A stretch of DNA of 64,000 nt from Acanthosepion pharaonis (Eukaryota; Mollusca; Cephalopoda; Sepiida; Sepiidae), in contig CAHIKZ030003337.1 in the NCBI GenBank assembly GCA_903632075.3, positions 567,501 through 631,500 on the forward strand, in the 5' to 3' direction. Below are positions 22,679-34,910 of the stretch, piece after piece (positions within the stretch are counted from its first letter, which is position 1; each line of letters begins with the position of its first letter). The position numbers and the translations under genes were made by a program. Below the pieces are notes generated by a model that was not told the origin of the DNA, ran no database searches, and saw nothing but the letters and a program-made list of their open reading frames with translations.

Positions 22679-24025
22679 CCAAGTGGCGTAGCTAGAGTAA
22701 ACGTCACCAAAACGGTCTGCCCAAATGTCACTAATGACCCTGATTCACTCTATGCTGAATGGTTAGCTGTTGCCTAAATTTTCATATATGCTCTACCTCT
22801 ACTTTACTCTACTGACCGGTACGTTACTGTTTACATTTATGATCCAAGACAAAATCAATACCACAAAATAATCAGTTCAAATCAAAGATTTTTAAAATGC
22901 AACTGTTCACTTTCAGAACAACTAAATACAAAAACACCGCAATACACAAAAGAATGACATTCGATACTATGGTCTTAGAATGAATGTTTTCTTGATTTCA
23001 TTGTGGCAAACTGTCAATGACATCGTCAAATCTGTTTGTCTTATAAGCTCGTTTTCAATGGACAGCACAGCCAGATCCGACTGTCTCGACTGGCTCATGG
23101 TTGACGTAATTTTCTGTTGCTAATTTTCCTGTGTCCAATTTTTCCGTTGCATCATTTTCTGGGTACCCATTTAATTATCAATGATGTTTGAAAGTATTTT
23201 TTCTTGACAAAAATGTTCTATTTTAATTTTTAAGCATTTTTCGGAACATTGTAAATCAACTGCATTCTTTTTAAAGGTTACTAGAGAATTTATGCAAAGT
23301 TTATTTTTGTTTTTTCTTTATACAAGTAAAATAAATTTACATCATATTTTGATGTTATTATGATTTTAGATTTAGTGATAATTTAAAAACAATAAATATT
23401 TATCATTAGTACCAATAATGGAAAATTAAGTTAAAAATTTAAAAGAAATTTTTTTGGAATCGGAAAATAGGCACAAATTTTTTCGAATCCGATACATTCC
23501 GATAACCCCAAAAGTTCCGATTTTTCCGATTCTCAATTCGATTCTGAATCGTCCCAACACTAGTAGATATATTCAAAGTATAAAAGTATCAATGGAAAAT
23601 TTGCATCTCAGCGAATTAATACAGACCAAGACTGAAATTGTTGCACTTTTTGGCTTCGTATTTCCTTTGTTGTTATTAATGATGCAGAGTTAAACACCAT
23701 ATCATCCGATAAATGTTACAACAATGTCTCTTGTTAGTAACTAAGATTGTAGCAACTGAAACACATGAAAGCTTGGAAAACATTGCTATTTTTCCTATAC
23801 AAATTTCCCCGACAATTTTTAGAAATTTTCTGATTTGGGGACAAAACTGGGGGGTCATAAATTATTTTGGGGTCATATGCCCTGCCTGCAAAACCCTGTG
23901 TCTCCCACTGTTTCAGACTATTTTTGTCACCTTAGCCTGGTTGAAAAATTTTGTTGGGGTGACATTGTTTCACCCGTCCTGTGCTTGCACCCGGAGCGGT
24001 CCGCCCCCTCGCCACGCCACTGGGA
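22679..24025. mobile_element. Possible DNA transposon bounded by AGTGGCGTAGC-type ends
   Basis: The left end reads AAGTGGCGTAGCTAGAG. The right end, on the minus strand, reads CAGTGGCGTGGCGAGGG, so the two form imperfect inverted ends about 1.35 kb apart. AGTGGCGTAGCTAGGG-like ends are common on old DNA transposons of animals. I see no transposase motif and no clear target duplication. The ends may belong to two separate elements. Confidence 0.35.
23450..23572 (-). repeat. Repeat with a TAGTGTTGGGACGATTC end
   Basis: On the minus strand it begins TAGTGTTGGGACGATTC and continues with several GAATCGGAA words. CAGTGTTGGGA-type ends occur on hAT-family elements. The inner part is simple GAATCGGA-like sequence. 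No transposase is seen. Confidence 0.35.
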
Positions 24026-24615
24026 GGACACTTTCTCCTGCCTGCGACAGAATGCTCACCTCGCATGACTGAATAATTCCAGCCGTTTGTTCGATATTTT
24101 TAAATAACCATTCATTTAAAATATTTAATTTATTTATATGTATATTTAATGAAATCAGGATTTCAATTAAATTGTGACAGATCTGTGTTTTGTTTCTTCT
24201 GAAATAAAAATTTTAAAAAATTAACGAAATACGGTCGAAGTAGGTGATTGTTACATAAATATTTCCAAGAGTTGTCTGCACGCAGGAGCATAATTAGTCG
24301 TGTAGATTAAACGTCTTTTACACTCTATAATGCGCACCTTGCTCTCGTATGTTAAAATTCTTGAAAATAAAAATAAATGTAAAATATTTCAAACGTTTCA
24401 AAAGAAGATTGCGTAGGCAAAAAATTGTTGAGGGAAATTTTATCCATTTTCACAAACATCCATTTCTATATTATTTTTCAATAACGGGAAGTGATCATAC
24501 TTTATATAAATATGAGTAGTGGATACATCCGATTAAAATGCGTGCTATACAACGTGAAATATGTATCTAATCTCACCGCAAATATATTTACACATATGGA
24601 CAGATATCAACCTAT
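24026..24615. other. No gene seen
   Basis: AT-rich DNA before the CT array. Confidence 0.4.
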
Positions 24616-27449
24616 TGTCTCTCTCTCTCTCGCTTATCAGTCTCATAGATTCTCTCTCTCTCTCGCTTATCTGTCTCGTAGATTCTCTCTCTCTCTCGCT
24701 TATCTGTCTCATAGATTCTCTCTCTCTCTCGCTTATCTGTCTCATAGATTCTCTCTCTCTCTCGCTTATCTGTCTTGTAGATTCTCTCTCTCTCGCTTAT
24801 CTGTCTCATAGATTCTCTCTCTCTCGCTTATCTGTCTTATAGATTCTCTCTCTCTCGCTTATCTGTCTCGTAGATTCTCTCTCTCTCTCTCTCGCTCATC
24901 TGTCTCATAGATTCTCTCTCTCTCTCTGTCTCATAGATTCTCTCTCACCTCTCGCTTATCTGTCTCCTTAGATTCTCTCTCTCTCTCTGCTTATCTGTCT
25001 CATAGATTCTCTCTCTCTCTTATCTGTCTCATTCTCTCTCTGTCTCATAGATTCTCTCTCTCTCTCCTTATCAGTCTTATAGATTCTCTCTCGCTTATCT
25101 GTCTCTCTCTCTCGCTTATCTGTCTCGTAGATTCTCTCTCTCTCTCTCTCGCTTATCTGTCTCTCTCTCTCTCTCCTTATCTGTCTCATAGATTCTCTCT
25201 CTCTCTCCTTATCTGTCTCATAGATCTCTCTCTCTCTCGCTTATCTGTCTGGTAGATACTCTCTCTCTGTCTCATAGATTCTCTCTCTCTTATCTGTCTC
25301 ATAGATTCTCTCTCTTCTCTCTCTTATCTGTCTCTCTCTCTCTGTCTCATAGGTCTCTCTCTCTCGCTTATCAGTCTCATAGATTCTCTCTCTCTCTCGC
25401 TTATCTGTCTTGTAGATTCTCTCTCTCTCGCTTATCTGTCTCATAGATTCTCTCTCTCTCTCTCTCGCTTATCTGTCTTATAGATTCTCTCTCTCTCCTT
25501 ATCTGTCCTGTAGATCTCTCTCTCTCCTGCCTTATCTGTCTCATAGATTCTCTCTCTCTCTCTCTCTCTTATCTGTCTCGAAATTCTCCTCCTCTCTCCT
25601 TATCTGTCTCATAAATTCTCTCTCTCTCCTCGCTTCATCTGTTCCCACTCTCTCTCTCTCTTCGCTTATCTGTCCTGCAGATTTCTCTCTCTCTGTCCTT
25701 ACAGATTCTCTCTCTCTCGCTTAACAGTCTTATAGATTCTCTCTCTTTCTCGCTTATCTGTCTCATAGATTCTCTCTCTCCTTATCTGTCTCATAGATCT
25801 CTCTCTCTCTCTCTCTCGCTTATCTGTCCCATAGATTCTCTCTCTCTCTCTCGCTTATCTCCATCTCATAGATCTCTCTCTCTCTCGCTTATCTGTCTCA
25901 TAGATTCTCTCTCTCTCTCTTCTCGCTTATCTGTCTGTATTCTCTCTCTCTCTGTCTCATAGATTCTCTCTCTCTCTTATCTGTCTCATAGATTCTCTCT
26001 CTCGCTTATCTGTCTCGTAGATTTTCTCTCTCTCTCTGTCTCATAGATTCTCTCTCTCTCTGTCTCATAGATTCTCTCTCTCTCTCTCTCGGGCCATCTG
26101 TCTCATAGATTTCTTCTCTCTCTCGCTTCATCTGTCCTGTAGATTCTCTCTCTCTCCTTATCTGTCTCATAGATTTCTCTCTCTCTCTCGTTATCTGTCT
26201 TATAGATTCTCTCTGTCTCATCTGTCTCTCTCTCTCTCTCTCGCTTATCTGTCTCTTGTTCTCTCTCTCTCTCTCTCTCGCTTATCTGTCTCCTCATTCT
26301 CTCTCTCTCTCGCTTATCTGTCTCACAGATTCTCTCTCTCTCGCTTATCTGTCTCAGATCTCTCTCTCTCTGTCCTTAGATTCTCTCCTCTCTCTCCTTA
26401 TCTTCTATAGATTCTCTCTCTCGCTTATCTGTCTCATACATTCTCTCTCTCTCTCTCGCTTATCTGTCTCATAGATTTCTCTCTCTCTCTCTCGCTTATC
26501 TGTCTTATGGATTCTCTCTCTCGCTTATCATCTCATAGATTCTCTCTCTCTCTCGCTTATCTGTCTCATAGATTCTCTCTCTCTCTCGCTTATCTGTCTC
26601 ATAGATTTCTCTCTCTCTCTGCCTCATCTGTCTCATAGATTCTCTCTCTCTCTCTCTCGCTCATCTGTCTCATAGATTTCTCTCTCTCTCTCTGATTCTC
26701 TCTCTCTCTCTCTCTCTGTCTCATAGATTCTCTCTCTCTCTCGCTTATCTGTCTCATAGATTCTCTCTCTCTTATATCTGTCTCAGCCGTTCTCTCTCTC
26801 TCTGTCTCATAGATTCTCTCTCTGTCTCATAGATTCTCTCTCTTATCTGTCTCTCTCTCTCTCTCTCTCTCGCTTATCTGTCTCATAGATTTCTCTCTCT
26901 CTTATCTGTCTTATAGATTCTCTCTCTCTCTCTCTCGCTTATCTGTCCTTTATGATTCTCTCTCTCTCTCGCTTATCTGTCTCATAGATTCTCTCTCTCT
27001 CTCTCTCCTGTCTCTCGTTCTCTCTGTCTCATAGATTCTCTCTCTCTCTCGCTTATCTGTCTCTGTTCTCTCTCTCTCTGCTTTCATCTCTTATAGATTC
27101 TCTCTCTGCTTATCTCATAGATTCTCTCTCTCTCTCCTTATCTGTCTCATAGATTCTCTCTCTCTCTCTCGCTTATCTGTCCTTATTCTCTCTCTCTCTC
27201 TCCTTATCTGTCTCATAGATTCTCTCTCTCTCTCCTTATCTGTCTCCTTAGATTCTCTCTCTGAATAAGAGAGAGAATCATGAGTCGTAGATTCTCTCTC
27301 TCTATCTGTCTCGTAGATTTCTCTCTCTCTCTCTCGCTCATCTGTCTCATAGATTCTCTCTCTCTCTCTCATAGATTCTCTGTCTCTCTCTGATTCTCTC
27401 TCTTTCTCGCTTATCTGTCTCATAGATTCTCTCTCTCTCTCTTATCTGT

Positions 27450-27485
<36 letters not shown>

Positions 27486-30060
27486 TCATAGATTCTCTCT
27501 CTCTCGCTTATCTGTCTCGTACATTCTCTCTCTCTCTCTCTCGCTTATCTGTCTCATAGATTCTCTCTCTCTCTCGCTTATCTGTCTTATAGATTCTCTC
27601 TCTCTCTCTCTCGCTTATCTGTCTCATAGATTCTCTCTCTCTCTCGCTTATCTGTCTCATAGATTCTCTCTCTCTCTCTCTCTCGCTTATCTGTCTCATA
27701 GATTCTCTCTCTCTCTCTCGCTTATCTGTCTCGTAGATTCTCTCTCTCTGTCTCATAGATTCACTCTATCTCGCTTATCTGTCTCATAGATTCTCTCTCT
27801 CTCTCGCTTATCTGTCTCATAGATTCTCTCTCTCTCTCTCTTATCTGTCTCATAGATTCTCTCTCTCTCTCTCGCTTATCTGTCTCATAGATTCTCTCTC
27901 TCTCTCTCGCTTATCTGTCTCGTAGATTCTCTCTCTCTTTTTCATAGTTCTCTCTCTCTCTCTCTCTTATCTGTCTCATAGATTCTCTCTCTCTCTCTGT
28001 CTCACCAGATTCTCTCTCTCTTTATCTGTCTCATAGATTCTCTCTCTCTCTCTTTCATCTCGTCTTGTATAGATCTCTCTCTCTCTCGCTTATCTGTCTC
28101 ATAGATTCTCTCTCTCTCTCGCTTATCTGTCTCTCTCTCTCTCTCTTATCTGTCTCATAGATTCTCTCTCTCTCTGTCTCATAGATTCTCTCTCTCTCTC
28201 GCTTATCTGTCTCATAGATTCTCTCTCTCTCTCGCTTATCTGTCTCATAGATTCTCTCTCTCGCTTATCTGTCTCATAGATTCTCTCTCTCTCTCTCTCT
28301 CGCTTATCTGTCTCATGACATTCTCTCTCTCTCTCCTTATCTGTCTCATAGATTCTCTCTCTCTCTCGCTTATCTGTCTCGTAGATCTCTCTCTCTCGCT
28401 TATCTGTCTCTCATAGATTCTCTCTCTCTCTCTCGCTTATCTGTCTCATAGATTCTCTTTATCTCTCTCTTATCTGTCTCATATATTCTCTCTCTCTCGC
28501 TTATCTGTCTCATAGATTCTCTCTCTTTTCTGCTTATCTGTCAGATTCTTCTCTCTCTCTGTCTCATAGATTCTCTCTCTCTGTCTCATAGATTCTCTCT
28601 CTCTCTCTCTGTCTCATAGATTCTCTCTCTCTCTCGCTTATCTGGGTAATAGATTCACTCTCTCTCTCGCTTATCTGTCTCGTAGATTCTCTCTTCTGTC
28701 TCATAGATTCTCTAGATCTCATAGATTCTCTCACCTGTCTCATAGATTCTCTCTCTCTCTCGTCTTATCTGTCTCATAGATTCTCTCTCTCTCGCTTATC
28801 TGTCTTATAGATTCTCTCTCTCTCTCTGCTTATCTGTCTCATAGATTCTCTCTCTCTCTCTCGTTCTCTCTCTCTCTCGCTTATCTGTCTCTCTAGATTC
28901 TCTCTCTTATTTGTCTCATAGATTCTCTCTCTCTCGCTTATCTGTCTCATGATTCTCTCTCTCTCTCTCGCTTATCTGTCTCATATTCCTCTTCTCTCTT
29001 ATCTGTCTCATAGATTCTCTCTCTCTCTTATCTGTCTCATAGATTCTCTCTCTCTCTGTCTTCTCTGTCTCATAGATTCTCTCTCTCTCTGCTTATCATC
29101 TCATAGTTCTCTCTCTCTCTCTCTGTAGATCTCTTTTCATCAGATTCTCTCTCTCTCTCTCTAGATTCTCTCTCTCTCTCGCTTATCTGTCTCATAAATT
29201 CTCTCTCTCTCTCGCTTATCTGTCTCATAGATTCTCTCTCTCTCTCGCTTATCTGTCTCCTTAGATTCTCTCTCTCTCTCTCTCTCTGTCTTATCTGTCT
29301 TATAGATCTCTCTCTCTCGCTTATCTGTCTCATAGATTCTCTCTCTCTCTCTTGTCTGTCTCGTAGTTTCTCTCTCTCTCTCTTTGTCTCATGATTCTTC
29401 TCTCTCTCTCTGTCTCATAGATTCTCTCTATCTCTAGATTGTCTGTCTCATAGATTCTCTCTCTCTCGCTTATCTGATATTCTCTCTCTCTCTCCTTATC
29501 TGTCTCATAGATTCTCTTCTCTCTCTCTTATCTGTCTCATAGATTCTCTCTCTCTCTCTCGCTTATCTGTCTCATAGATTCTCTCTCTCTCTCGCTTATC
29601 TGTCTCATAGATTCTCTCTCTCTCGCTTATCTGTCTCATAGATTCTCTCTCTCTCTCGCTTATCTGTCTCGTAGATTCTCTCTCTCTCTCGCTTATCTGT
29701 CTCATAGATTCTCTCTCTCTCTCTCTCGCTTATCTGTATCATTCTCTCTCTCTCTCCTTGTCTGTCTCGTAGATTCTGTCTTTCGTAGATTCTCTCTCTC
29801 TTTGTCTCCATAGATTCTCTCTCTCTCTCGCCATCTGTCTCATAAATTCTCTCTCTCTCTTCCTTATCTGTCTCATAGATTCTTCTCTCTCTCTTATCTG
29901 TCTCTTGTTCTCTCTCTCTCTCTCTCTCTCTCTTATAGATTCTCTCTCTCTCTCGCTTATCTGTCTTTCTCTCTCTCTCCTCTGTCTTGTTGTCTCTCTC
30001 TTGTTCATCTCTTCTTGTCTCTCTCTCTCTCTGTCTCATAGACTCTCTCTCTCTTATCTC
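24616..30060. repeat. Giant minisatellite array, unit about 33 bp
   Basis: About 5.4 kb of the unit TCTCATAGATTCTCTCTCTC then TCTCGCTTATCTG. The CT stretch varies in length, and there are point variants (CTTATAG, CTCGTAG, missing CGCTTAT). Units are of the order of 30-36 bases, so about 150 copies. Minus frames read strings of RQISERERES and plus frames read SLSLAYLSHRF. These are composition artefacts. Units are adjacent with no unique spacers, so this is not a CRISPR array. Confidence 0.97.
27251..27279. repeat. Local inversion in the 33-bp array
   Basis: GATTCTCTCTC (27251-27261), a 7-base spacer TGAATAA, then the exact complement GAGAGAGAATC (27269-27279). It is the only purine-rich interruption I noticed in this array. 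Confidence 0.85.
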
Positions 30061-31830
30061 CTCTCATGTTCTCTCTCTATGTCTTGTATCTGTCTTCTAG
30101 TCTCTCTCTCTTTTGTTTAGATTCTCTCTCTCTCTCTCTTCTTATCTGTCTATGTTCCTCTCTCTCTCTCTTGTCCCTCTTGTTCCTCTCTTCTTGTCCA
30201 TCTCTTCTCCATCTGTTCTCTCTGTCTTCTTGTCTCTCTGTTCTAGATGTTCTCTCTTGTCTCTCATTTGTTCTGTTCTTATCTCTCTCTCTTGTTCCTC
30301 TCTTCTTGTCTCTCTTTCTTGTTCCTCTCCCTCTTCTCCCTCTTGTTGTCTCTCTCTCTTGTTCCTCTCTCTTGTCTCTCTCTTGTTCCTTCTTGTCTCT
30401 CTCTCTTGTTCCTCTCTTCTTGTCTCTCTCTCTTTGTTCCTCTCTTCTTGTCTCTCTTTCTTGTTCCTCTCTTGTCTCTCCTCTGTTCCTCTCTTCTTGT
30501 CTCTCTCTCTTGTTCTCTCTTCTTGTCTCTCTCTTGTTCCTCTCTTCTTGTCTCTCTTTTCTCTCTTCTTGTCTCTCTTCTTGTTCTCTCTCTCTCTTTT
30601 CTCTGTTCCTCTCTCTCTCTCTCCTCTCTTGTTCTTGTTCCTCTCTTCTTGTCTCTCTCTCTCTTGTTCCTCTCTTCTTGTCTCTCTTTCTTGTTCTCTC
30701 TTGTCTCTCTCTCTGTTCCTCTCTTCTTGTCTCTCTCTCTCTTGTTCCTCTCTTCTTGTCTCTCTCTCTTGTTTGTTCCTCTCTCTTCTCTTCTCTCTCT
30801 CTCTTGTTCCTCTCTTCTTGTCTCTCTCTCTCTTGTTCCTCTCTTCTTGTCTCTCTCTTGTTCCTCTCTTCTTGTCTCTCTCTCTTGTTCCTCTCTCTCT
30901 CTTCTCTCTTGTTCTCTCTCTTCTTGTTCTCTCTTTTCCTCTCTCTCTTGTCTCTCTCTCTTGTTCCTCTCTTCTTGTCTCTCTCTTGTTCTTCTCTTGT
31001 CTCTCTCTCTCTTGTTCCTCTTCTCTCTCTCTCTCTTGTCTCTCTCTCTTCTCTCTCTGTTCTTCTTGTCTCTCTTTCTTGTTCCTCTCTTCTTGTCTCT
31101 CTCTCTCTTGTTCCTCTCTTCTTGTCTCTCTCTCTCTTGTTCCTCTCTTTTTTGTCTCTCTCTCTCTTGTTTCCTCTCTTCTTCTCTCTCTCTCTTGTTT
31201 CCTCTCTTCTTGTCTCTCTCTCTCTTGTTCCTCTCTTTTGTCTCTCTCTCTTGTTTCTCTCTCTTCTCTTTATTCTTTTTCTCTTCTTCCCTCTCTTCTT
31301 CTTCTCTCTCTGTTTCTCTTGTTCCTCTCTTGTCTCTCTCTCTTGTTCCTCTCTTCTTGTCTCTCTCTCTCTCTCTTGTTCCTCTTCTCTCTCTCTCTCT
31401 CTTGTTCCTCTCTCTTCTTGTCTCTCTTTCTTGTTCCTCTCTTGTCTCTCTCTCTTGTTCCTCTCTTCTTGTCTCTCTCTCTCTTGTTCCTCTCTTCTTG
31501 TCTCTCTCTCTTGTTCCTCTCTTCTTGTCTCTCTTTCTTGTTCCTCTCTTGTCTCTCCCTCTTGTTCCTCTCTTCTTGTCTCTCTCTCTTGTTCCTCTCT
31601 TCTTGTCTCTCTTTCTTGTTCCTCTCTTGTCTCTCCCTCTTGTTCCTCTCTTCTTGTCTCTCTCTCTTGTTCCTCTCTTCTTGTCTCTCTTTCTTGTTCC
31701 TCTCTTGTCTCTCTCTCTTGTTCCTCTCTTCTTGTCTCTCTCTCTCTTGTTCCTCTCTTCTTGTCTCTCTCTCTTGTTCCTCTCTTCTTGTCTCTCTCTC
31801 TTGTTCCTCTCTCTCTTGTGTCTCTTGTCA
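30061..31830. repeat. Third minisatellite array, unit about 26 bp
   Basis: Unit TTGTTCCTCTCTTCTTGTC then TCTCTCTC, with variants lacking TTC or with TTTC for TCTC. It directly follows the 33-bp array; mixed words occur around 29990-30180. The minus open frame of 584 codons (RETRREEQE strings) and plus S/L strings are artefacts of the repeat. Confidence 0.97.
31533..31766. repeat. 78-bp higher-order repeat in the third array
   Basis: The variant word CTTTCTTGTTCC recurs at 31533, 31611 and 31689, exactly 78 bases apart. The 78-base blocks at 31533 and 31611 (three basic units) look identical. The third block departs after GTCTCTC. Confidence 0.8.
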
Positions 31831-33254
31831 CTTGCTCAATTTTCTCTGGCTAACTCGCTCAATTCTGTCTCTTGTCTTTCTCTGCTATCTATTATTCCTT
31901 CAAATGTAACTTTTCAGTGTTTGACACAGACACTCCACTTTAAAAAAAAAAAATAATAATTGTGTGCATTGCTTGTGCACTCGATCAAAAATTAATAAAG
32001 AGAATGCACTCTCTTCCAAGTTTAGAAACTGCGTCTGTCGTGGTAGCTTTTTTTTTTTTTTTTCGTTTTCTCAACTAATCGATCCACAACTGACGTAATT
32101 TTAAAAACATAAGATATGTGAAAGTGACTTTTTAATGAGTGACTCAAAAAAAAAAAAAAAAAGTAAAATAATTCAAAGACAACGTAGTAATGGAAAACTA
32201 GAAGAAAGTGAAACATTGACAAAATGCATGGTGATCAGGAAAAGCGACATCCCAAAGTGAAATCCGTATGTCGGCGATGTTAAAATGCAGAAATAATTTC
32301 CGAGATGTTCAGTCCATCTGTACCAAACCTTCTCCGCAAATGGAGAAAGTACACTAAATGGACAATTTAGATTGGTAGTGGGGAGGTAAGGTGAGAGAGG
32401 GGTTGGGTAAAGATAAGGCTTAGAGATTAGTGGTTGGTAGTAGTCGGTTTCTTCAACAAAGAATTTACTCTATACTTTTTAGATTATATATTGGGTTGTA
32501 TATTACTTTGGCCGGTGCCGTTTGCTGTTTTATGCGGGATAAATCCGTTCGATTCAAATGAATTTAATTAAAGGGATCTTAATCCAAATAAAATTTGGTA
32601 TTAATAGAGTAATACTTAAGAATATGTTTTTAGGCCGAAGTCTGATAGTGGAGACTTTGAGTTGTGGGAAACGCAAGAGGAAGATGTGGAAGGATTGGAG
32701 AAGAAGAGGGTGAGAAGGAAAAGGCAGGGTAGTGGTAGCTTTAGCAGCCTCACCTACCTAGATATTTCTTAAATTTTGGAAGTAAAACATTCACTTACGT
32801 TCTAATACCCTTGGGGAATATATGAATCCGCTTCTTCTCTCCCCATGGGCAAATAGCAGAATAGACCGGGTTCTATAGCCTTGGATGACAAAGGTCTACC
32901 GCAACCTACTGCGGGAAAAATCTGCCTTGTATTGAAAGATATATGATCGCCTTGCACATAACAGAATGATTGGTTAAGGCATAAAATTCCTTATCTTAAT
33001 GATTCATACATAAAAGGAATGTTGCTATTTTAATATTTGATTTTCTGATGAACTTAAAGTGTAAATGATTATGAAAAGATCACTCACAATCGTAAAGTCT
33101 CGAAACACTGTCGTATTAAAAGTCGGGTTGTCAAAATCCAATTTGAATTTCTCTTAATGTCATTGTCAGATCTTGCTTTATTTGTCATGAAGAAGATGAT
33201 AATGAAAGCTTGAACAAGACGCATTTTCTTCCACAAATCAAGTTAACTGGGATC
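31831..33254. other. No gene seen
   Basis: A and T runs at 31941-31953, 32050-32063 and 32146-32163. No open frame with a recognisable domain. Confidence 0.4.
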
Positions 33255-33712
33255 AAATCACTATGGAAGTGTAAAAATAGGTTTTAATACCAGAAATACT
33301 TTGTAAAATAAATTTATTACCAGCAATATATTTTTGAAATGAAAAATATATATTACCAGATACACATTGTTTTGAAAAACAGAAAAAAAATATTACCAGC
33401 GATACATATTTGAAAGAAAATTATTACTAGAAATAGACTTTTTTAATGAAATTTTTTACCAGAAATAGAATTTTTGAATGAAATTTTTTTCCAGAAATAG
33501 AATTTTTGAATGAAAAACTTTTAACGGAAATAGAATTTTTGAATGAAAAACTTTTGATGAAAAAAACTTTTACCAGAAATAGATCTTTTGAAGGAAAAAT
33601 ATTACCAGAAATAGATTCAAACAAAAAAAATTACCAACAATAAAAATGTTGTCGGCATTAAATAACCCATTGAGATTTATATGCCGTAAAAACAAAACAA
33701 AAATAAACCAAT
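33255..33712 (+). repeat. Family A tail with expanded internal minisatellite
   Basis: It begins CTATGGAAGTGTAAAAATAG, as inside other copies, then has about nine degenerate units of the type (T)TACCAGAAATAGA-TTTTTGAA. It ends GTCGGCATTAAATAACCC and AAAACAAAACAAA. The conserved head is missing. Confidence 0.75.
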
Positions 33713-34564
33713 CCACACCACAAGCAGGGCATTTTATCTTATCACTTCTGATTGCATAAAAAGGAAACAAGTTTCAAATGGAATCTTTTCTCTCACTCCT
33801 TGAACCAGCTGAGGAGAGATCGTTGTCTTATAGTTAAGTACATGTCACACTGATGGCTACTTAAATCAAAAGGTCAGATGACGTACTTCGCTTTCATCCG
33901 ATCATGTGTAAAACTTGTGTATTTTTTCCAAATAAACCACTGCCTTACTGTGATCAATCTTCATCGTTGAATATATGGCTTCTAACATAAATTGAAGAGA
34001 ATAAAACATAAATGACGGAGAATAGGTCCACAAAATATCCTATTGCTTCTGAGTGGTTGTCGGTATTTGAATGTGGGGTAAAGTCCTATTAACAAACATC
34101 TTCAGTACTACCTCTATAGTGATTAAATATCAATACAAAATACAGCTTCGATTCGATTTTTGTTAATTTTGTTCGGCTGCCAGCGCAGGCATTATCTTTC
34201 TCTTAAGAGAGTTCTTATATTTTTTTAATAAAGGCTGTTTAGATAAACAAATGTTTTCAATATTCCGTAGTAATAAAGCGACGCTTTATTACCAACACTA
34301 AAAGAATATCTACTTATCATTGAAATATCAGAATCAATGGCGATATTTTTATGAATGTGTATGTATATATAACGTATGTATTTTAAATTCAGTTAGGCCG
34401 TTTTTGCTTTTAGAAGTTAAACATAACATCTAATTTAAGAAACGATATTTATTTTCTGGGTGTTTGAATCATTGGGGAAAACGTAAGATAAGGTTTTATG
34501 TTCTCTAAATTACGAGAGAGTAATGAAAAGCAAAAATACATGAAAACTGGATAAAGTATTCGGA
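33713..34564. other. No gene seen
   Basis: AT-rich DNA without recognised motif. Confidence 0.4.
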
Positions 34565-34795
34565 TTAACAATCTCTTGTTATTTTTCTAAATCCATTCGG
34601 TAAATTTACTATAATTTCTGTGAATTTCAGAGATAAGGTGGAATCCTCGGGCGCTTGAGCGAAAACAAAGTCAATTTTATTACAGGCGCTTATCTTTCGA
34701 CTCCAAATGCTTGGAAAGAAGAAATTTAAAAGAATTGAAATATCACCCATTTGTAACATTTGCAAAAGAAAAACATGCAAATAACAAGCCACCAT
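34565..34795 (-). CDS. Short unassigned open frame (76 codons)
   Basis: The start context is CAAAATGGTGG on the minus strand (A at -3, G at +4, a good context), and a more GC-rich segment with CACGTG and GCGCATGCG words lies just upstream. The predicted product has a hydrophobic N-terminal stretch (about residues 3-35, with FLLQML and ILLNFFF) and no domain I know. It is AT-rich like its surroundings. It could be a first exon, but chance is at least as likely. Confidence 0.15.
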   Translation of the reverse strand: MVACYLHVFLLQMLQMGDISILLNFFFPSIWSRKISACNKIDFVFAQAPEDSTLSLKFTEIIVNLPNGFRKITRDC

Positions 34796-34799
34796 TTTG

Positions 34800-34910
34800 A
34801 GCTACGATAACTGACTTGACAGGTTAATCAATTTTAATGAATGTCACGTGAAACGTTCCACTTGCGAGAAATCACTACGTCTCTGCGCATGCGTTAGAGG
34901 AAATTTGAAA
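34800..34910 (-). promoter_or_regulatory. Candidate promoter-like segment
   Basis: Within 60 bases there is an E-box CACGTG (near 34845) and CTGCGCATGCGTT (near 34885), which contains most of the NRF-1 palindrome GCGCATGCGC. Such pairs occur in housekeeping promoters. This is word-level evidence only. A similar GCGCATGCGC lies inside the mariner at about 62270. Confidence 0.2.

Noticed and set aside
24545..30039. Many R/E/Q/I/S-rich minus frames (RQISERERES) and S/L-rich plus frames
   Set aside because: Direct translations of the 33-bp minisatellite. The frame persists only as long as the CT length stays in phase.
24616..30060. CRISPR-like regular repeat
   Set aside because: Units touch each other without unique spacers, the window is eukaryotic, and no cas-like frame is near.
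30066..31956. Plus and minus open frames of 569-598 codons in the third array
   Set aside because: Translations of a tandem repeat in every frame of both strands, with no unique sequence.
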